From Anadara kagoshimensis (lineage: Eukaryota > Mollusca > Bivalvia > Arcoida > Arcidae): a DNA stretch of 64,000 bases. The position numbers and the translations under genes were made by a program. Every line of letters starts with the position of its first letter. Positions within the stretch are counted from its first letter, which is position 1. The stretch lies in assembly GCA_021292105.1 (NCBI GenBank), contig CM037862.1, positions 7,048,765 through 7,112,764 on the forward strand, written 5' to 3'. Of this stretch, positions 10,997 to 23,800 are shown one piece after another. The notes beneath the pieces were generated by a model that did no database searches, had not been told where the DNA came from, and saw only the letters and a list, made by a program, of their open reading frames with translations.

Positions 10997-11038
10997 GGTC
11001 AGTAATTGCTGGAACTGTTTTAAGGCAACACTTAGCTG
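10997..11038 (+). other. Candidate 42-bp internal microexon
   Basis: Preceded by a T-rich tract ending TTGTATTTTCAG and followed by GTGAGTAAG, both close to consensus splice sites. The 42 bases are divisible by 3. Read after one carried-in base they give SVIAGTVLRQHLA plus one carried-out base; a second frame is also open. No family is recognised. It could belong to an unseen + strand gene, be a non-coding exon, or be chance. Confidence 0.3.
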
Positions 11039-11061
11039 GTGAGTAAGATTGCTTTATTCTT

Positions 11062-11230
11062 ACTATACCCCTGCTTCAAAGAAGTGGGGGTATACTGGTT
11101 TACCTCTGTCCTTCTGTCTGATTCTTGTATCATAAACAGTTTTCTAAGCAACTACTAAACACAGCCACTTGAAATTTTGTATGCGAGTTTAGTATTAGGT
11201 CCCATGTCACAAGTTCTGATTTAAAGTCTG
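11062..11230 (+). repeat. Dispersed repeat fragment with palindromic start
   Basis: ACTATACCCCTGCTTC-AAA-GAAGTGGGGGTATACT at 11062-11096 is a near-perfect palindrome, followed by CTGTCCTTCTGTCTGATTC-like sequence. From memory, similar palindromic heads are common in bivalve repeats. The fragment has no coding content. Confidence 0.5.
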
Positions 11231-12076
11231 CCTTCCTGTTGACTGACTTAGTTTATTCTTCGACATTTACAGTCAATAGTTGAAGTTGAAAACAGTGATA
11301 TACTTAGTGAGCAGCAGCTCACAGATTTCTTGTTTCATCTTTGTAAAAGACATTTCATCTGGTTTGATGAGTGTTTGATAATTTCTTTGTTAGACTTTAT
11401 TATAAGACTCTGTCAAGTAAATGTGAAAAAGCATGCTCACCTTCTTGCAATATTTGGAAATATCAATTTTGACAAAGGCAGAGGTGATATCAAACACATC
11501 CTAACAACTAGAAGAGGCTTAGAAAATGATAGCTAGCATTGCTACTTAAAATGTTATCAGATGGAGGTCCTAATCCACTTAGTGTTTTATTTGGATAGTG
11601 GATTAATTATGTAATCCCAAGTATTTATATGTACACTTTTACACAATCGCATTGTTTATACAGTGATATTTGAGGGTCTTTTATAGAAAATTATATAATA
11701 TCATGACATTTTATGATTATTGATTTCCAGTAACTCTTTAGAAATATCAATATATAAGTTAACAAGACAATCAGATTGTCATTTACACCTCGTGTTGTTA
11801 TGTGTCAGATCTCTCAGATTGTGTCAGTAAGCTCTCACAGAATGTGACAGTATCGGCATAGTCTATGGTTACAGATATATTAAATTTTAATTTATTTCAA
11901 ATGTCATACAGTATGTTGGTTTAAATTTTGTCTCTATGGTAAATTAAAAAGTGTTGTTTTAAAAAAAACAATAAAACCCATTGCTGATAGTGAGAGATTG
12001 TACTTGTTCACCTGTTCACCATTTAAAGCTTGTCATATTTCTGTTATTATGTTGATTCCACACCAGAGTATTGGGT

Positions 12077-12320
12077 GGGGGCCTCATTGCTGACTGGTCT
12101 AAAGTGTGTGCTTAAGGATCATAGTGTTTCTTACCGCCTAGGTTCAAATCAAAATTGTGACAGATCCTAGCGTGAGAAAGATTGGTTATTCATTTGCAGA
12201 AGTTTTGTGGTTTTCTTCAGCTACTCTGGTTTCCCCCACCATCCCAGAACTGACTGCCTCAATATACTGCCGGGTAAGTGAAATAAACTTGATTGGGGTG
12301 TTGAACACTATACTCCACTT
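12077..12320 (+). mobile_element. tRNA-derived SINE, copy 1
   Basis: Has the order shared by eight copies in the window: a tRNA-like head (GGCCTCATTGCTGACTGGTC), a near-consensus RNA polymerase III B box (GGTTCAAATCA, 12141-12151), the block GATCCTAGCGTGAGAAAG, the central module GTTTTCTTCAGCTACTCTGG followed by TTTCCCCCACCATCCCAGA, then the tail TAAACTTGATTGGGGTGTTG followed by AACAC. Confidence 0.8.
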
Positions 12321-13810
12321 CACCATACAGTACATATATCAAATGCTAAGGTCACCATCAAAGCAGATTTTTCAGTAACTGTAAGACACATTTCCTTACC
12401 CTGTTTGGCCTTTCCAAGGTCAATTAAAAGCGAGCCAATCATAATTTCGAAGAAATAGAATTATAAACACCCTCATATTGATGAAAGATTGGGACAGTGA
12501 GACCAATTGTCTCTCCTATGTCTCTGATAACAGTGTATCAGATGTGCTTAAAGGGATAGACATACTTCTGTAGTATGTTATCCTTCAGTAGTAATCTAGC
12601 TTTTAAGTTTCTGCACTCCTTATTTCAAAAATATCCTCAGAATCTTTATGTCTGTATGAACCAATGTTCTTTATAAACAATCTTGCTGATGAGGTATTAT
12701 ACTATTGAACCACTTATGTAGCCACTTGAGAAATATTTAACAATTTCCTTTATGCCTGCATATAGTACTTAAAAACCTCTTTAAATATAGCAACCAGGTC
12801 TTATTACATAATAAAACAACTGCTACTGATATTCATCTCTTACTTACTTGGGGAGGTAAACTTACCAGCTAACTGTCCAGGATTCATTTTTGTTCAGTTA
12901 TTTAATTATTTTGAAGTACATGTATGAAGGGAACAAGATATTTGTTTCAATAAGTATTGAATATAAGGGAACAAATAGGTTTATTGGTAGAATACAGCTT
13001 CTGTAGTTTTGCTCTGATGCTGTCCTAGTTAGCTAGCATCTATAATTTGACATTGGATTATAGACGCATGAAGGTCATGTTACTTAGTAACAGTTAGGTA
13101 GCCAAGTTGATACAGAAGTGTTGGATACAGACACTTCACTTTTGATACAGACATGCCCCCCCCCCTCCTTTTGCAACAAAAACCCACTAATTTGGAGCTG
13201 ATTTTAATTATCAAACATTATAGTTTATTAAAAACAATTTGACCTAGATGTGTAATCAAAATCACAATCCCGAAACAAAATAAAAGTCTGAAAACTGGCA
13301 AATTAAGTTCACTCTGTGGACTTTCCAGCATGGAAACGGGCCACGGTAACTGACTTTTAAGACGACTTTAGACACCAGACAAGTCCAGCAGACTACCTAG
13401 TCCAATATTTGAAGCTCTGTGTGACATTTTCACAGAAATTAAGATGATTTGTTTTATAATTGAGTTTGATGATGACATCTGGAGGACTTAGTCATAGGTG
13501 TAGTCATTATAATACAGCATATAATCACCTCTACCATGCTGTGATGCATCACTTTATTATAAAAAATAAACTTTGTAATTTGCATACATTTGTGAAAGCT
13601 GTTACTTATGAGTCAAGTTATAAAAACTGCTTCATATTGGATTTTTGTTGTGATGTCTATTTTGGAAAAAAAATGTGTATTATATTTTGGAAAAATATAT
13701 GTTTAAAATGAAAGTGAAAAAAACTCATAAAATGTTTCATATTATATCATAGAGCTGAAAATCCTACTCCCTCCCTTTCTATTAGCTGTCTTTTTCAACC
13801 ACAGTATTAT
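12321..13810. other. AT-rich DNA, no supported gene
   Basis: Contains a 10-base C tract at 13156-13165; otherwise no structure recognised. Confidence 0.4.
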
Positions 13811-13822
13811 CTCTCTCTCTCT

Positions 13823-13866
<44 letters not shown>
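13811..13866. repeat. (CT)n microsatellite
   Basis: Almost pure CT dinucleotide run with a short CTTCTT interruption. Confidence 0.95.
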
Positions 13867-13869
<3 letters not shown>

Positions 13870-15714
13870 ATGCACATGCTTGCATGCTCATAAAATCTTC
13901 TTGTTCATCGACATCAGGTTCTCTTCAGAGTTCGTGTAGTCATTAATACCTCTCTTTCTTGCTCTGTCTCCCAACTTCATTTTTGTAATAAACACTCAAA
14001 TACATACTTTTATGTAATAAAATCTTAAAAAGTACCGGCAATAAGGAACATTGGCTTTCTCTATAGTCTCTATTCATTTTAGATAACAAATCAATCAGTA
14101 GTAATCATAATACAATTTTCTACAAACAGCAGGTTTAGGATGCCTCTCACTGCTCTACCTTACTTAAGGTCATGTTTTGTCTTTGTATATACACTGATCC
14201 TATTGTTATTGTGTAATGTTGACATGTTTTCTTTACAGATCTAACATGTATTATTACAACAGGGTGATTATCTCCCTTTATAGGGAGCATGTAGGGGGTT
14301 TATCCTATAATAAGTTTGTATTTTTTAAGTAGCATGTTAACAGATCTGTGAATCAATCAAAAAGGGACTTTGTTTCTATAGGTAAATAGTACTAAGTACA
14401 GATAAATAGTTTACTGTAATAATAGGTACACTAATTGATGTTAAGAGTAGAAGTTTGGGATTATCTCTTACTTATAAGTGTTTAATTAGCTGAAAATATT
14501 CCTTTCATGTTTTCAAGTACCTGTTGTATTTCCTGGATATATCAAAATTTTAGAAAATAATTGTATTAAGGTTTTTGGGTGAAACTAAAATATTTGTTAA
14601 TTTTGACACATTGGTCAGATGTACTTTTTGTATCTTATTTTGGTGTTTGGTCATCTGCAGGTGACAAATTAAAGGATTTTGTCCAAATATTTTTTAAATA
14701 CCATAATATTTATGTTTAGATTTATTCCTTGCAAATGATAAATTTTAATTTTGTCACTAATAGTAGAAAAAAGTGAAAAAAACCACTAAGGTCAAATTTC
14801 AAGGTCATTTAGGCTGAGATACAATGCCAGATGAGTGTTATTGAATCATATGCTTCTTTAGTTATAAATCTTAAAATCCTTAAGTTCATTAATTAAAACA
14901 CTTTCATGTTAAGTCATAAAATGGCCACAGAAGACCTATTACATGAAGTGAAACAATTTTATATAATTCAATAAGACTCCTGTGTGTAATTTTCTGTGAA
15001 ATATCCCCCTTGTGTTCACAAAAAGATAAAAAGGTTTTAAAAAATCAAATGGATTGTACTGTTATCTATACAGATGATGTTGCAGATATCAAGTTGTAGT
15101 ATTGGGATTTTATACTGATGTTGTGTTGAAATCTAGGAAAATTAAAGAGAGTTGATGAATCCACATTTATTAGAACTAAAAAAAAATACAATTTGTATTT
15201 CATAAATCAATTTCAATTAGTGTCTTAGATTAGTGTGTAAATGTATATGCTACATGTATATATATAGTTGGCTCAGGTCTATTACAACTCTCCCTAAGAT
15301 AGACAATATTGATTTTGAGATATATAAAGAAAAGGGAGAAAAACTAATTAACTGGCATATATATTTTTTTTAGAATATTCAAACATCAGCAGAATTTTTG
15401 ATTCCACAGTTTTGTCTGCATTTTAGTTCTTGCATGTGCATTTAAGAATTTTTCAATAGATTAATTCATTGTTCTTGTTTAAAAGATAGATTAACCAGGT
15501 TCTCTGTTAAAGCATCATCCTCAACCAAGAATATTACCGTAATACATGTAACATACTTCAAAGGGACATAACTCTGTAAATTGCATGTTATCGCTTAATG
15601 AAAGTATTATGGAAATCTATTATGTAAGTCAGGACAATTTATGGATTGAAAAGACAGATATAATTCAGATGAACAATACCAAAATAACATAATTATGTAC
15701 CTTTGTCAATACAT
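13867..15714. other. AT-rich DNA, no supported gene
   Basis: No ORF longer than chance. A reverse-oriented GGGAGATAATC motif lies at about 14267-14277. Confidence 0.4.
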
Positions 15715-15880
15715 CCCAACCTGCCTTAAAGGTCATCTCTACATAAGGGTCACCTGCTTATAAAGGCCAGTAGAATTGTATCTCAGTTGTTCATTATTCA
15801 TGTTATTTGAACCTGTATATAAAGACCACTTTTACTGATTTCCTTGGGTGAACTTTATAGTCATGTTTGACTGTATATAG
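15715..15880 (-). repeat. Minus-strand copy of the 7406-7551 repeat family
   Basis: Its reverse complement reads TACAGTCAAACATGACTATA, then GTTCACCCAAGGAAAT, TTTATATACAGGTTC, AATTCTACTGGCCTTTATAA and GCAGGTGACCC. This is nearly the full order of the 7406-7551 element. Confidence 0.7.
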
Positions 15881-17859
15881 ATTACCATACTCAGATTTAG
15901 TTGACCAAATCTGTCTGTCAAGATGTGGACTTAACTACAAAAGAGAAAACAATAGTGTAAAATTATGGAACAAAATGCATTAAGGAGTGCTGGCAAGCCA
16001 GGAATTATAGACCATTTTGTCTGTATAGTTTGGTCTCATGATGGACTTCATCATGAAAATTATGGTGGTAAAACACATTTCCAAGTGATCGAAAGTCAGG
16101 AATTGTCTTGGACATTAACAAGAACTAGAAAGCCTGGAATTGTCTAGGTCATTCTCCGTCCTGACAGGTTAAGTAAAAGTCATCTATTATAGGATTAGGG
16201 TTGGGTATGGCTTATAAGTGTGCTCTGAAATAAGTATTATAATGTGTTAGAGATGTCTGCCATCTGTTACCTTCAAAAGATTTTATATTTCATAAAATAT
16301 AAAAACTGAATGTAATATGGAAAAATATGAATGAAAATTAGAGTGGTTTGATGGTAGGTACCTGGTAGGTTTGTATTGGGCACATGGTGATTAAATTTAA
16401 AGTCTTGTAAAATTTTGGGGTGCTGGGACTCAAGTTTTAAAAATCACAAGAGATGTTGTTTATAGATTAACTTGACTTAGGTGTAAAATTGTATTGCTCT
16501 GCTCCACTCTCTAAATGATGATGAATTTGTATTTTTTCTGTATTTTGGTTTATGATATCGCTACACTACAATGATTATAAGATTTATTACATAATGATAA
16601 GGTAAAATCACTTAAATTGGATCTAATTATTTCGATTCAATGACATTTAACACATACATTATATATACAATGTATTTGTACACCATTTGGAATGATTTTT
16701 ATCGCCATGTTCACATCACCATGTTTCACATGCAGTGGAGATCTTATCTGGAGTTTTATCAGTTAATTAATTATTAATGTAGTAATTGACTAATTGAAAC
16801 AGATATAATTAAATATACATAGTATATAAATGTATACATTTATCAAACTAAAACAAATATTATACTACTTGGTCTCTTATATACTCTGTATTGATTATTT
16901 TTCTCTATTATGATAGCCCTGGCATTATGGCCATTTCATTATTGGATTTTACGTCAAGGCCAAGGAAGCTTGATGTATTTTCTCAACATATGAAAGTTAA
17001 TTGCATTCAAATTTGGTAAGGGGAATTTTTTGTTACAAATTGAATATATTAGAGTCTGATTAATGTATAACGACAATATGTGAAGATCTAAAGAGAACGT
17101 TTGCCATCTTTGTGTGTTTGAGAGAAAAGTCACATGACATGGTATTGATTTCTCCGACACAAAACAAAAGGACACTGTGCTGTAGTGTAGTGGATTCACG
17201 GGAGAGCTTTGTCTCCATCAATCATATAAGTTTTAAGTCCAGCAGATGGGATGTTGACAGTAAGACTGTCTCTGCTTGGTTGATTTCCCTTGATTGTTTG
17301 GAATATCTGTGGGATAAGGAGACTGATAAGATAGTTTGTGTGACATCAGATTTTAATGTGTGTGGATAACGATTCACATCATCCATGCTGTATATAGATA
17401 GCAAAAAACCCTTCAGGATATTTTTATGAAAATTCGCCACTATTAAGTAAGTTCATTTTATTCATACAGTATAAAATTCTTGTTAAAATTATGGAAATTA
17501 GTCATACCATGTGGGTAGATTTTATATAAAAAGAAAGAGGTGCCTGTTTTTGTAATAGATTTTTAAATGCTGGTTTGTCATCAAATGTTTAAAAGGAATA
17601 TTTTTTTAGTCACAAAACTAGAATGGATGTTATATCAGCTTGTAAGTTGTGACATGATTGTTATAGGTTAAACAAGGTCTCCATTTTCTTCAAAATCTGT
17701 ATTAAATTTTGACTGTTTTGAAAGAATTGTGAAAAAATTGAATGATCGGCATGCCATTTTAGTATTGTAAATGATTACATCAACCCATCATTTAAGAATT
17801 TCTTTATTATTACTACTTTTGAAAAGAAAAAAAAAAAAACGCCAAGGATGGAGGTTATT
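15881..17859. other. AT-rich DNA, no supported gene
   Basis: A less AT-rich patch at about 17105-17370 is open on the + strand (85 codons) and contains a possible donor GTAAGACT after GATGTTGACA. No family is recognised and no acceptor is convincing. Confidence 0.35.
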
Positions 17860-18345
17860 AGGGGCCTCAGTGGTCCAATGATCTATAGTTTACATATCAC
17901 AGCACCTCTCAATGCCTAGGTTAGAATCACACTCAAGACAGATCCTAGTGTGAGAAAGTTTGTCAATTCTCTTGCAAAAGGTCATGTTCTTTGCAGGGCA
18001 CTCACATGCTTGTCCCCATCGTCACCAACTTCATGTCATCACCTGAGAGCCATGTGGCTGATATTGACCACAGTACCTTTTTTCCATTCTCACCAACTCC
18101 AAGTCATCATCTGGTGGCCTTACATATCAGAGTGCCTTTCATGGTCCTCACCAACTCTCACTCTTTACCTGAGGACCTCAGTGGCATTATGGATCAGTGT
18201 CTTTGCTTATCCTCGCCAACTCCCAATCTTAACCTTGGGGCTCTGGTGGCCGAGAGTGGCCTTACATATCACAGTGCCTTTTACTTACAATACTCTAGTT
18301 TTCCCCACAATTACAGACGCGACTGTCTAAATATAAGTAAAATAA
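17860..18345 (+). mobile_element. Composite tRNA-derived SINE with internally amplified module, copy 2
   Basis: Starts GGGGCCTCAGTGGTCCAATG and continues with CTAGGTTAGAATCACACTC (decayed B box) and GATCCTAGTGTGAGAAAG. A module of roughly 65-75 bp then repeats about four times (CA(G/C)AGTGCCTTT..., CTCACCAACTC, CTGAGGACCTCAGTGGC). It ends near ACTCTAGTTTTCCCCACAAT. Two overlapping ORFs (17950-18330 and 17991-18491) arise from this and are not genes. Confidence 0.7.
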
Positions 18346-18713
18346 TACCAACCAACAAGCCAAACCCTTTTTCTAGTCCACATTTTATGTTTCAAATATT
18401 TGAGATTAGTAACACATACATCCTCGTTTTTGTTTGTTGCATCATCTCTAAAATATGTAATGATAAACAACATGTCATCGCAGAAACCTGACAAGTTATC
18501 TTACTTTCTAATAAAAAACTTTGACACATGTCTCAGAAATTAATTACCCAGATTTATTTAGATTGTGTAGAGTTAAATGATATTTTTGTACAAATTGGTA
18601 TTAAAAGCAAATAAGTATTGCGATACCATATCGAACCACAGCGAAATCCTGGCACAAACATCTTACTTATTGAACATCATGATAAACAGTAAGATGGAGA
18701 ATACAGTTTTACT

Positions 18714-18858
18714 AGTGGAGTAATAGTGTTTTACGACCCAGTGAGAAGTCTTTCACTTACAGTCCATTCTGAGATGGTGGAGGAAACTGCAGTACCCCAA
18801 GAAAACCACCTACCCCGGTAAGCAAATTTACAAACTTTCTCACACTAGGACCTTTTTC
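18714..18858 (-). mobile_element. tRNA-derived SINE fragment, minus strand, copy 3
   Basis: The reverse complement reads TCCTAGTGTGAGAAAGTTTG, then GGTGGTTTTCTTGGGGTAC and CAGTTTCCTCCACCAT, then GTAAAACACTATTACTCCAC: the central module and tail of the SINE family. The tRNA head is missing. Confidence 0.7.
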
Positions 18859-19575
18859 TAGTATAATTCCAACTTAAGAGGTAGTATGTTAAATAAGTCC
18901 AATGCTTTATCAAAGCTCCCTGATTTTTGTGGGGATTTCATTTAAAATGTCAAGATTTGATATTTGAATAATACATTGTATTTACTCTATACTGTCACAG
19001 ATATTTTTGACAGTCTCTTACAGTACCGGTACTCATAATTGATAATTTCTACAACTCAATTATCCTTACCATCTTGGTTACTATTGGAAAAATGGCTGCT
19101 ACTTAGCTTGTATGTACTTGGATTCTTTATATATTTGTATTGATTAATCATTTTTACAGAATTGACAGTATCATTTATAAACAGATGGTATATTGCCACT
19201 GGCTCCATACATATCATAGGCTTTTGCACAACATGCCTCTTTACTGTATGTGTTTGAAAAAAGCTAGCCTGCTGTGCACCATCCCATATTTCATTTGCAT
19301 TTATATAGATTTTAATTTATTTTTTATAAACATGACAAATATTGTATTCGAAGTAACGAGACACTTCCAAAAAACTATTTCCTCTCTGACTGAAGCTGTC
19401 TCACATTTGATGAAGCACTCCAGATTTGTAGTCAATACTACCAACCAGTAAGTGCCTAATTTATTTGTGCTGAAAACTTTAGAAAGCTAAAACAATTATT
19501 GGTACATAATGTTTTTAAGTACACAAATATGCATTGGGAAAAGAGCATCTTGGTGATTTCCTCACAGTGAGGAAG

Positions 19576-19616
<41 letters not shown>

Positions 19617-20394
19617 GCCATTAAGAAACTGCTGATGAAAGCCTGTTTATCTCATTACAGATCTGCTAATGTCATTAACATACCCATATAAATTGACCCA
19701 TAGAAAGTTGGTCAGTCACAATAAACACAACCAGTTATTTTGACCAGTAGAAAATTAGTCAGTCAGCAATATCTGCAAGCTAAGCTATTTTGGGGACATT
19801 TGGGATCAATTCAGAGATAATAATGTAGGTGTTATGTAGTTATGTGAAAAAGAATGCTGGACATTTGTAGGGGCATCAGTTAATTCTTTGATGCAAGGTG
19901 CCCCCTTTATCTTAGATACCAAAGATTATCTTGACCACTTGGTCATCCAGTACAGCTTGACCTACAATACAAAAATCTCCTATGTAATCAGTGATGAAAG
20001 CAATTGAGAGAACACCCATGAGATTCTAAACTAGCTTTATAATCTAAATTGATGGATATTCAGTTAGTAAGGGATTAAAAATTTGTCATCTGTTTCTAAC
20101 AAGGACATCTAGCCATTAAAGGTCATCCTACATTAAATCTGAATTATATGTATTTATGACAGAAGTATAGTAAAATGGAATTACGTGTCCTCCATCCCAG
20201 TTAATTATATCAAAGATAATTAGAGTAATTTCTGTTAAATTAATATTGTCAGATACAAGGTCGGATATCATGTTTTTACAAGGAAACAATATTGAATATG
20301 CAGGAAACGCCCAAAAATGATGTAGTTAAACACATGATGTTGGAACTTCCTGTCTTACTTCATAATGTGAAAGTGTTGGTCTCTGTGTACTCTT
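18859..20394. other. AT-rich DNA with a (CT)n tract at 19577-19613
   Basis: No supported gene; the short ORFs are AT-rich and unlike any family I recognise. Confidence 0.4.
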
Positions 20395-20616
20395 TGTTTC
20401 CTTTGATCGAGTGGTCTAAAGCCTACATCTGTGGATCACAGTGGCTCTCACTGTCTACTTGTTTAAATCTCACAACAAGGGGAAGTTCACCTCTAAAAAG
20501 TTTGGTTTTCTACTGTCACTTCTGTTTCCTCTACCATCTGTGTGAACTGACCACTCAATATAATAAGTGAAAGAATCTTGGCTAGGGCATAAAATCCATT
20601 ACACCACTCTACTCCA
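20395..20616 (+). mobile_element. tRNA-derived SINE, copy 4
   Basis: Contains GATCGAGTGGTCTAAAGCC, GTTTAAATCTCAC (decayed B box), GGTTTTCTACTGTCACTTC then TGTTTCCTCTACCATC, and the tail GGCTAGGGCATAAAATCCAT followed by TACACCACTC. The 92-codon ORF over it is a by-product. Confidence 0.65.
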
Positions 20617-20890
20617 AAATGGCAACTATAGATTCCTCTTTGCTTTTAGTGATCCATTATATCTGTCTGAATGCAAAGCCCTCTGAACCTGAGATCCATT
20701 GGGGTGACAAGACAACCAATTAATTATTTGTGAATTGACCACCTCGGCCAAAGTCTGACTGGGGTGTATAACTCTATTACTCCACTCTACTCCAATACAA
20801 CTGAAGATGTTTCTATGCTTTCAGTAGGTCCCTTTGAACCTAAAATCCCTCTGAACCTGAGATCCATGGGACAGCAAGACAGCTGAAATA
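20590..20890 (+). repeat. Tandem duplication of SINE tail plus flank, period about 170 bp
   Basis: CCACTCTACTCCAA followed by CCCTCTGAACCTGAGATCCA occurs twice, with the second anchor at about 20679 and 20848. Confidence 0.7.
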
Positions 20891-23800
20891 TTTGGGTCTC
20901 TTACACTCCCATAAAGGTCGTTGGACTTCCTGAAAATGGATGTGTAATACACCCATATATACTTCCTCTATGTTTTTTTACACACCCAACAATATTTCAC
21001 TGTCACCTCAGTCATAAACAAACCAGATTACATCAGTACAAACATCTGGGGATCATATTCTGTCACTCAACGGTTCCTCCTCGGTTTGTGGATAGAAGGA
21101 GGACCCATTGACTTTAAGGGATTATTTAAGATCTTATCACTGTTATTATCAGGATGACAGGGTTGTAAGATTTTACTGGTAATTATGATTTATAGCTGTT
21201 TTATAACAATACAGAAACATTTTACATTTATTATTTTTTTGTTTAAAAAATATGTCCTTTATACCCTTTGGGTAATTGCTTGAAGGTAAAGTATATCACT
21301 AGTTTTGTCAGAGGAAGATAATTGATCTAAATAACTGCTATGTCTACAGTTAAAATTATTATAAATGGTCTATTTCTGACAAACATAAAATTAATATACA
21401 CCCAGTCCTGTTATTGTATCGGTATCTATGAGATCAAATCATTTCTGTCATCAGGATAGGCAGGTGGATAAGCCATGCGAGGTTAAATATTTCAAACCTA
21501 AATTGAACATATATGTATATATTTGGAAATATATTGATAAAAATAGAAATAGTGTAGAATATATAGACTCAACAATGATGTTTGCAAATTGCTATCATTT
21601 TGGAATATTAATATAAAGAAATTTGTATTTAGAGCAAACTTTTTCAGTCCGTACACAATTTCTTTTATGTGATGTTCTAAGTATTATATATCATTTTAGG
21701 ACAGATACTAAGGTGAGTGTGTATGTATATCATTTGTTGTATTTTACGCCATATAATACCATGCCATGTCATGCCTTCCTAGTGTACCAGAAATTGTCGT
21801 CAGCATAACCAGTTATGAGTATCAGCTTCTGTATCCAATATTGAAGTTTTTGCTTCAGATTCTGATGGACTTAGATTGGTAGGCATGCTTTTATGTTAAC
21901 CAGTATTTGATGGCTCTTGGTATGGTAATCCAGTTTGCTAGCAACACAAGATCTGAAGCAACCCTAAACTTTCTCTAATGGGGTTCCCCAATGTACCATG
22001 TGTTCTCCAAAAAAGTTTCTGCAGAACAATATTTTCCATTGGAGATGGAATTGCTTTGGTTCATGTTTTCCCTAAAAATGACATTACTACGAGAAATTTA
22101 GAAAACATTTTGCACAAATGTTAAGTGGTATACTGGCAAGCTCCATTGCAGTTTATTAGATTAATGGTCAGCATCATTGCCAATAATTAAAAGAGTGGTG
22201 TACATATTTCATTTATTGTGCTGTAATCTGTTTATGTAATTTAAGTAATAGCAGATTTATTTTTGTACACAATATTGAAAATTCACAAATTATTACATTT
22301 TTGTGGGAGTACAAGCTTTTTTCTTTCAGAATAGATTAGGATTTTCTCAGGCTGTTATTGGTCTTTTTGATTACATTTGTGATAATACTCACACACAGGG
22401 AAGTGTTATAACGCGTTTACACTAGGAATCCTGGTTAATTATCATTTACAAACTTACCTAATTATACTAGCCAATCAGATTAACACATGCTAAAGTATTA
22501 CTTAACACCACAGATTAACTGACCTTAGTTTAGAAACAGAAGGATATTAGCTGTCTTAATTAAACACCTTTATTTTAAGTTATCACACCTGGTGGTAAAG
22601 AGGTCTGGGGTTAGTTTTGTAAATTGATTTAGTTTTCCAGGTACTTAAAGGAGAGGAATTGGTCTTCACTTCAAGGTTACTCAATATCCTTGAAACTATT
22701 TTTCAACAAGACTTTCAGCTCTTTAATTGAAATATAAAGTAGAAGAAAAATTTCCTAAAGTAGGCAGCAAGTATGGAGTAATCATATGTATTGCAAAACA
22801 AGTTCAGAAAATGTAGTGGAAGTAGGCAATGAACTTAATCCAAATTGAAAAAAGTAGCATATTCATCTTGCTGGCTTTATTGAAACCACTTCATATTTTT
22901 GTCGAAGTATTTGGTTCTGGTTTCCATTAATTTAAGTTAAATTTAACAGTATACATTTAAAAATGGACTCATTTCCATCAATTGTTCTGCCATATTCTGG
23001 CATTATAGCAGGGTTTGATAATAAAATGTGGGATATATGAGGAAAATTATAAGAAATGGATTTTGGAACTTAAAAAATAGTTTGGCCATAAGTGAGGTGG
23101 CATAGTTATTGAGGGGCATCATAATGAAGTTTTACTGTACATACATGTGAATAAGTGGCTACAATCCTGGGACTCCTCTAATTAGGAATCTGAAGTGTTT
23201 CAACTGTACTTACATTTCTGATTATTCTCTCAAACTGACATAATCTTTTACTGACTACCGTTAATTTCTCATCAATATTTTGGATTTTCTTATATACTAG
23301 TACTTGTACTTTTGCAATTTAGAGGCTTGAAGTGATGCTTTTATTCTTAATTTTCTTGTATATAGAAATTTACCGTCAACACTACAGCTAATTTGGTGTT
23401 TTTATTAAATTTCTTTTATTTAATCAATTTTAAATTTTTATTGAATCAATTCCCCTTAAGGAAAATTATTTGTGAACATAACTTAATTTTCTTGTTTCAC
23501 ATTTTGACCCTATCAGTAATGCTTAAAATGAGTGTCTTTAGAATTATCACTTTATGTAGAATTTGAAAATTGACATATAGATTCGTTTTAATTCCCACAA
23601 AGACCATTAATAATGTATAATATTAGAATCTTCCACTGCTTTGCAGTGTAGATGGAGAAACGGCTGACAGCAACTGGAAGGAGCCTAATTATCCTGAAGG
23701 TTGAAATACTAGTATCTCTGTCTATACTGCAAAATAGGGACGGATTCTCTTTCTTCCATTAAAATTTGCTTTTGAACAAAAAAGTCATTGAATAGGTGAT

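Noticed and set aside
17105..17370. 85-codon + strand ORF in a less AT-rich patch
   Set aside because: No acceptor, no recognised domain, and an overlapping minus-strand ORF of similar length.
17950..18491. Two overlapping ORFs of 126 and 166 codons
   Set aside because: They overlap in different frames and fall inside a composite SINE; their residues follow the repeated DNA.
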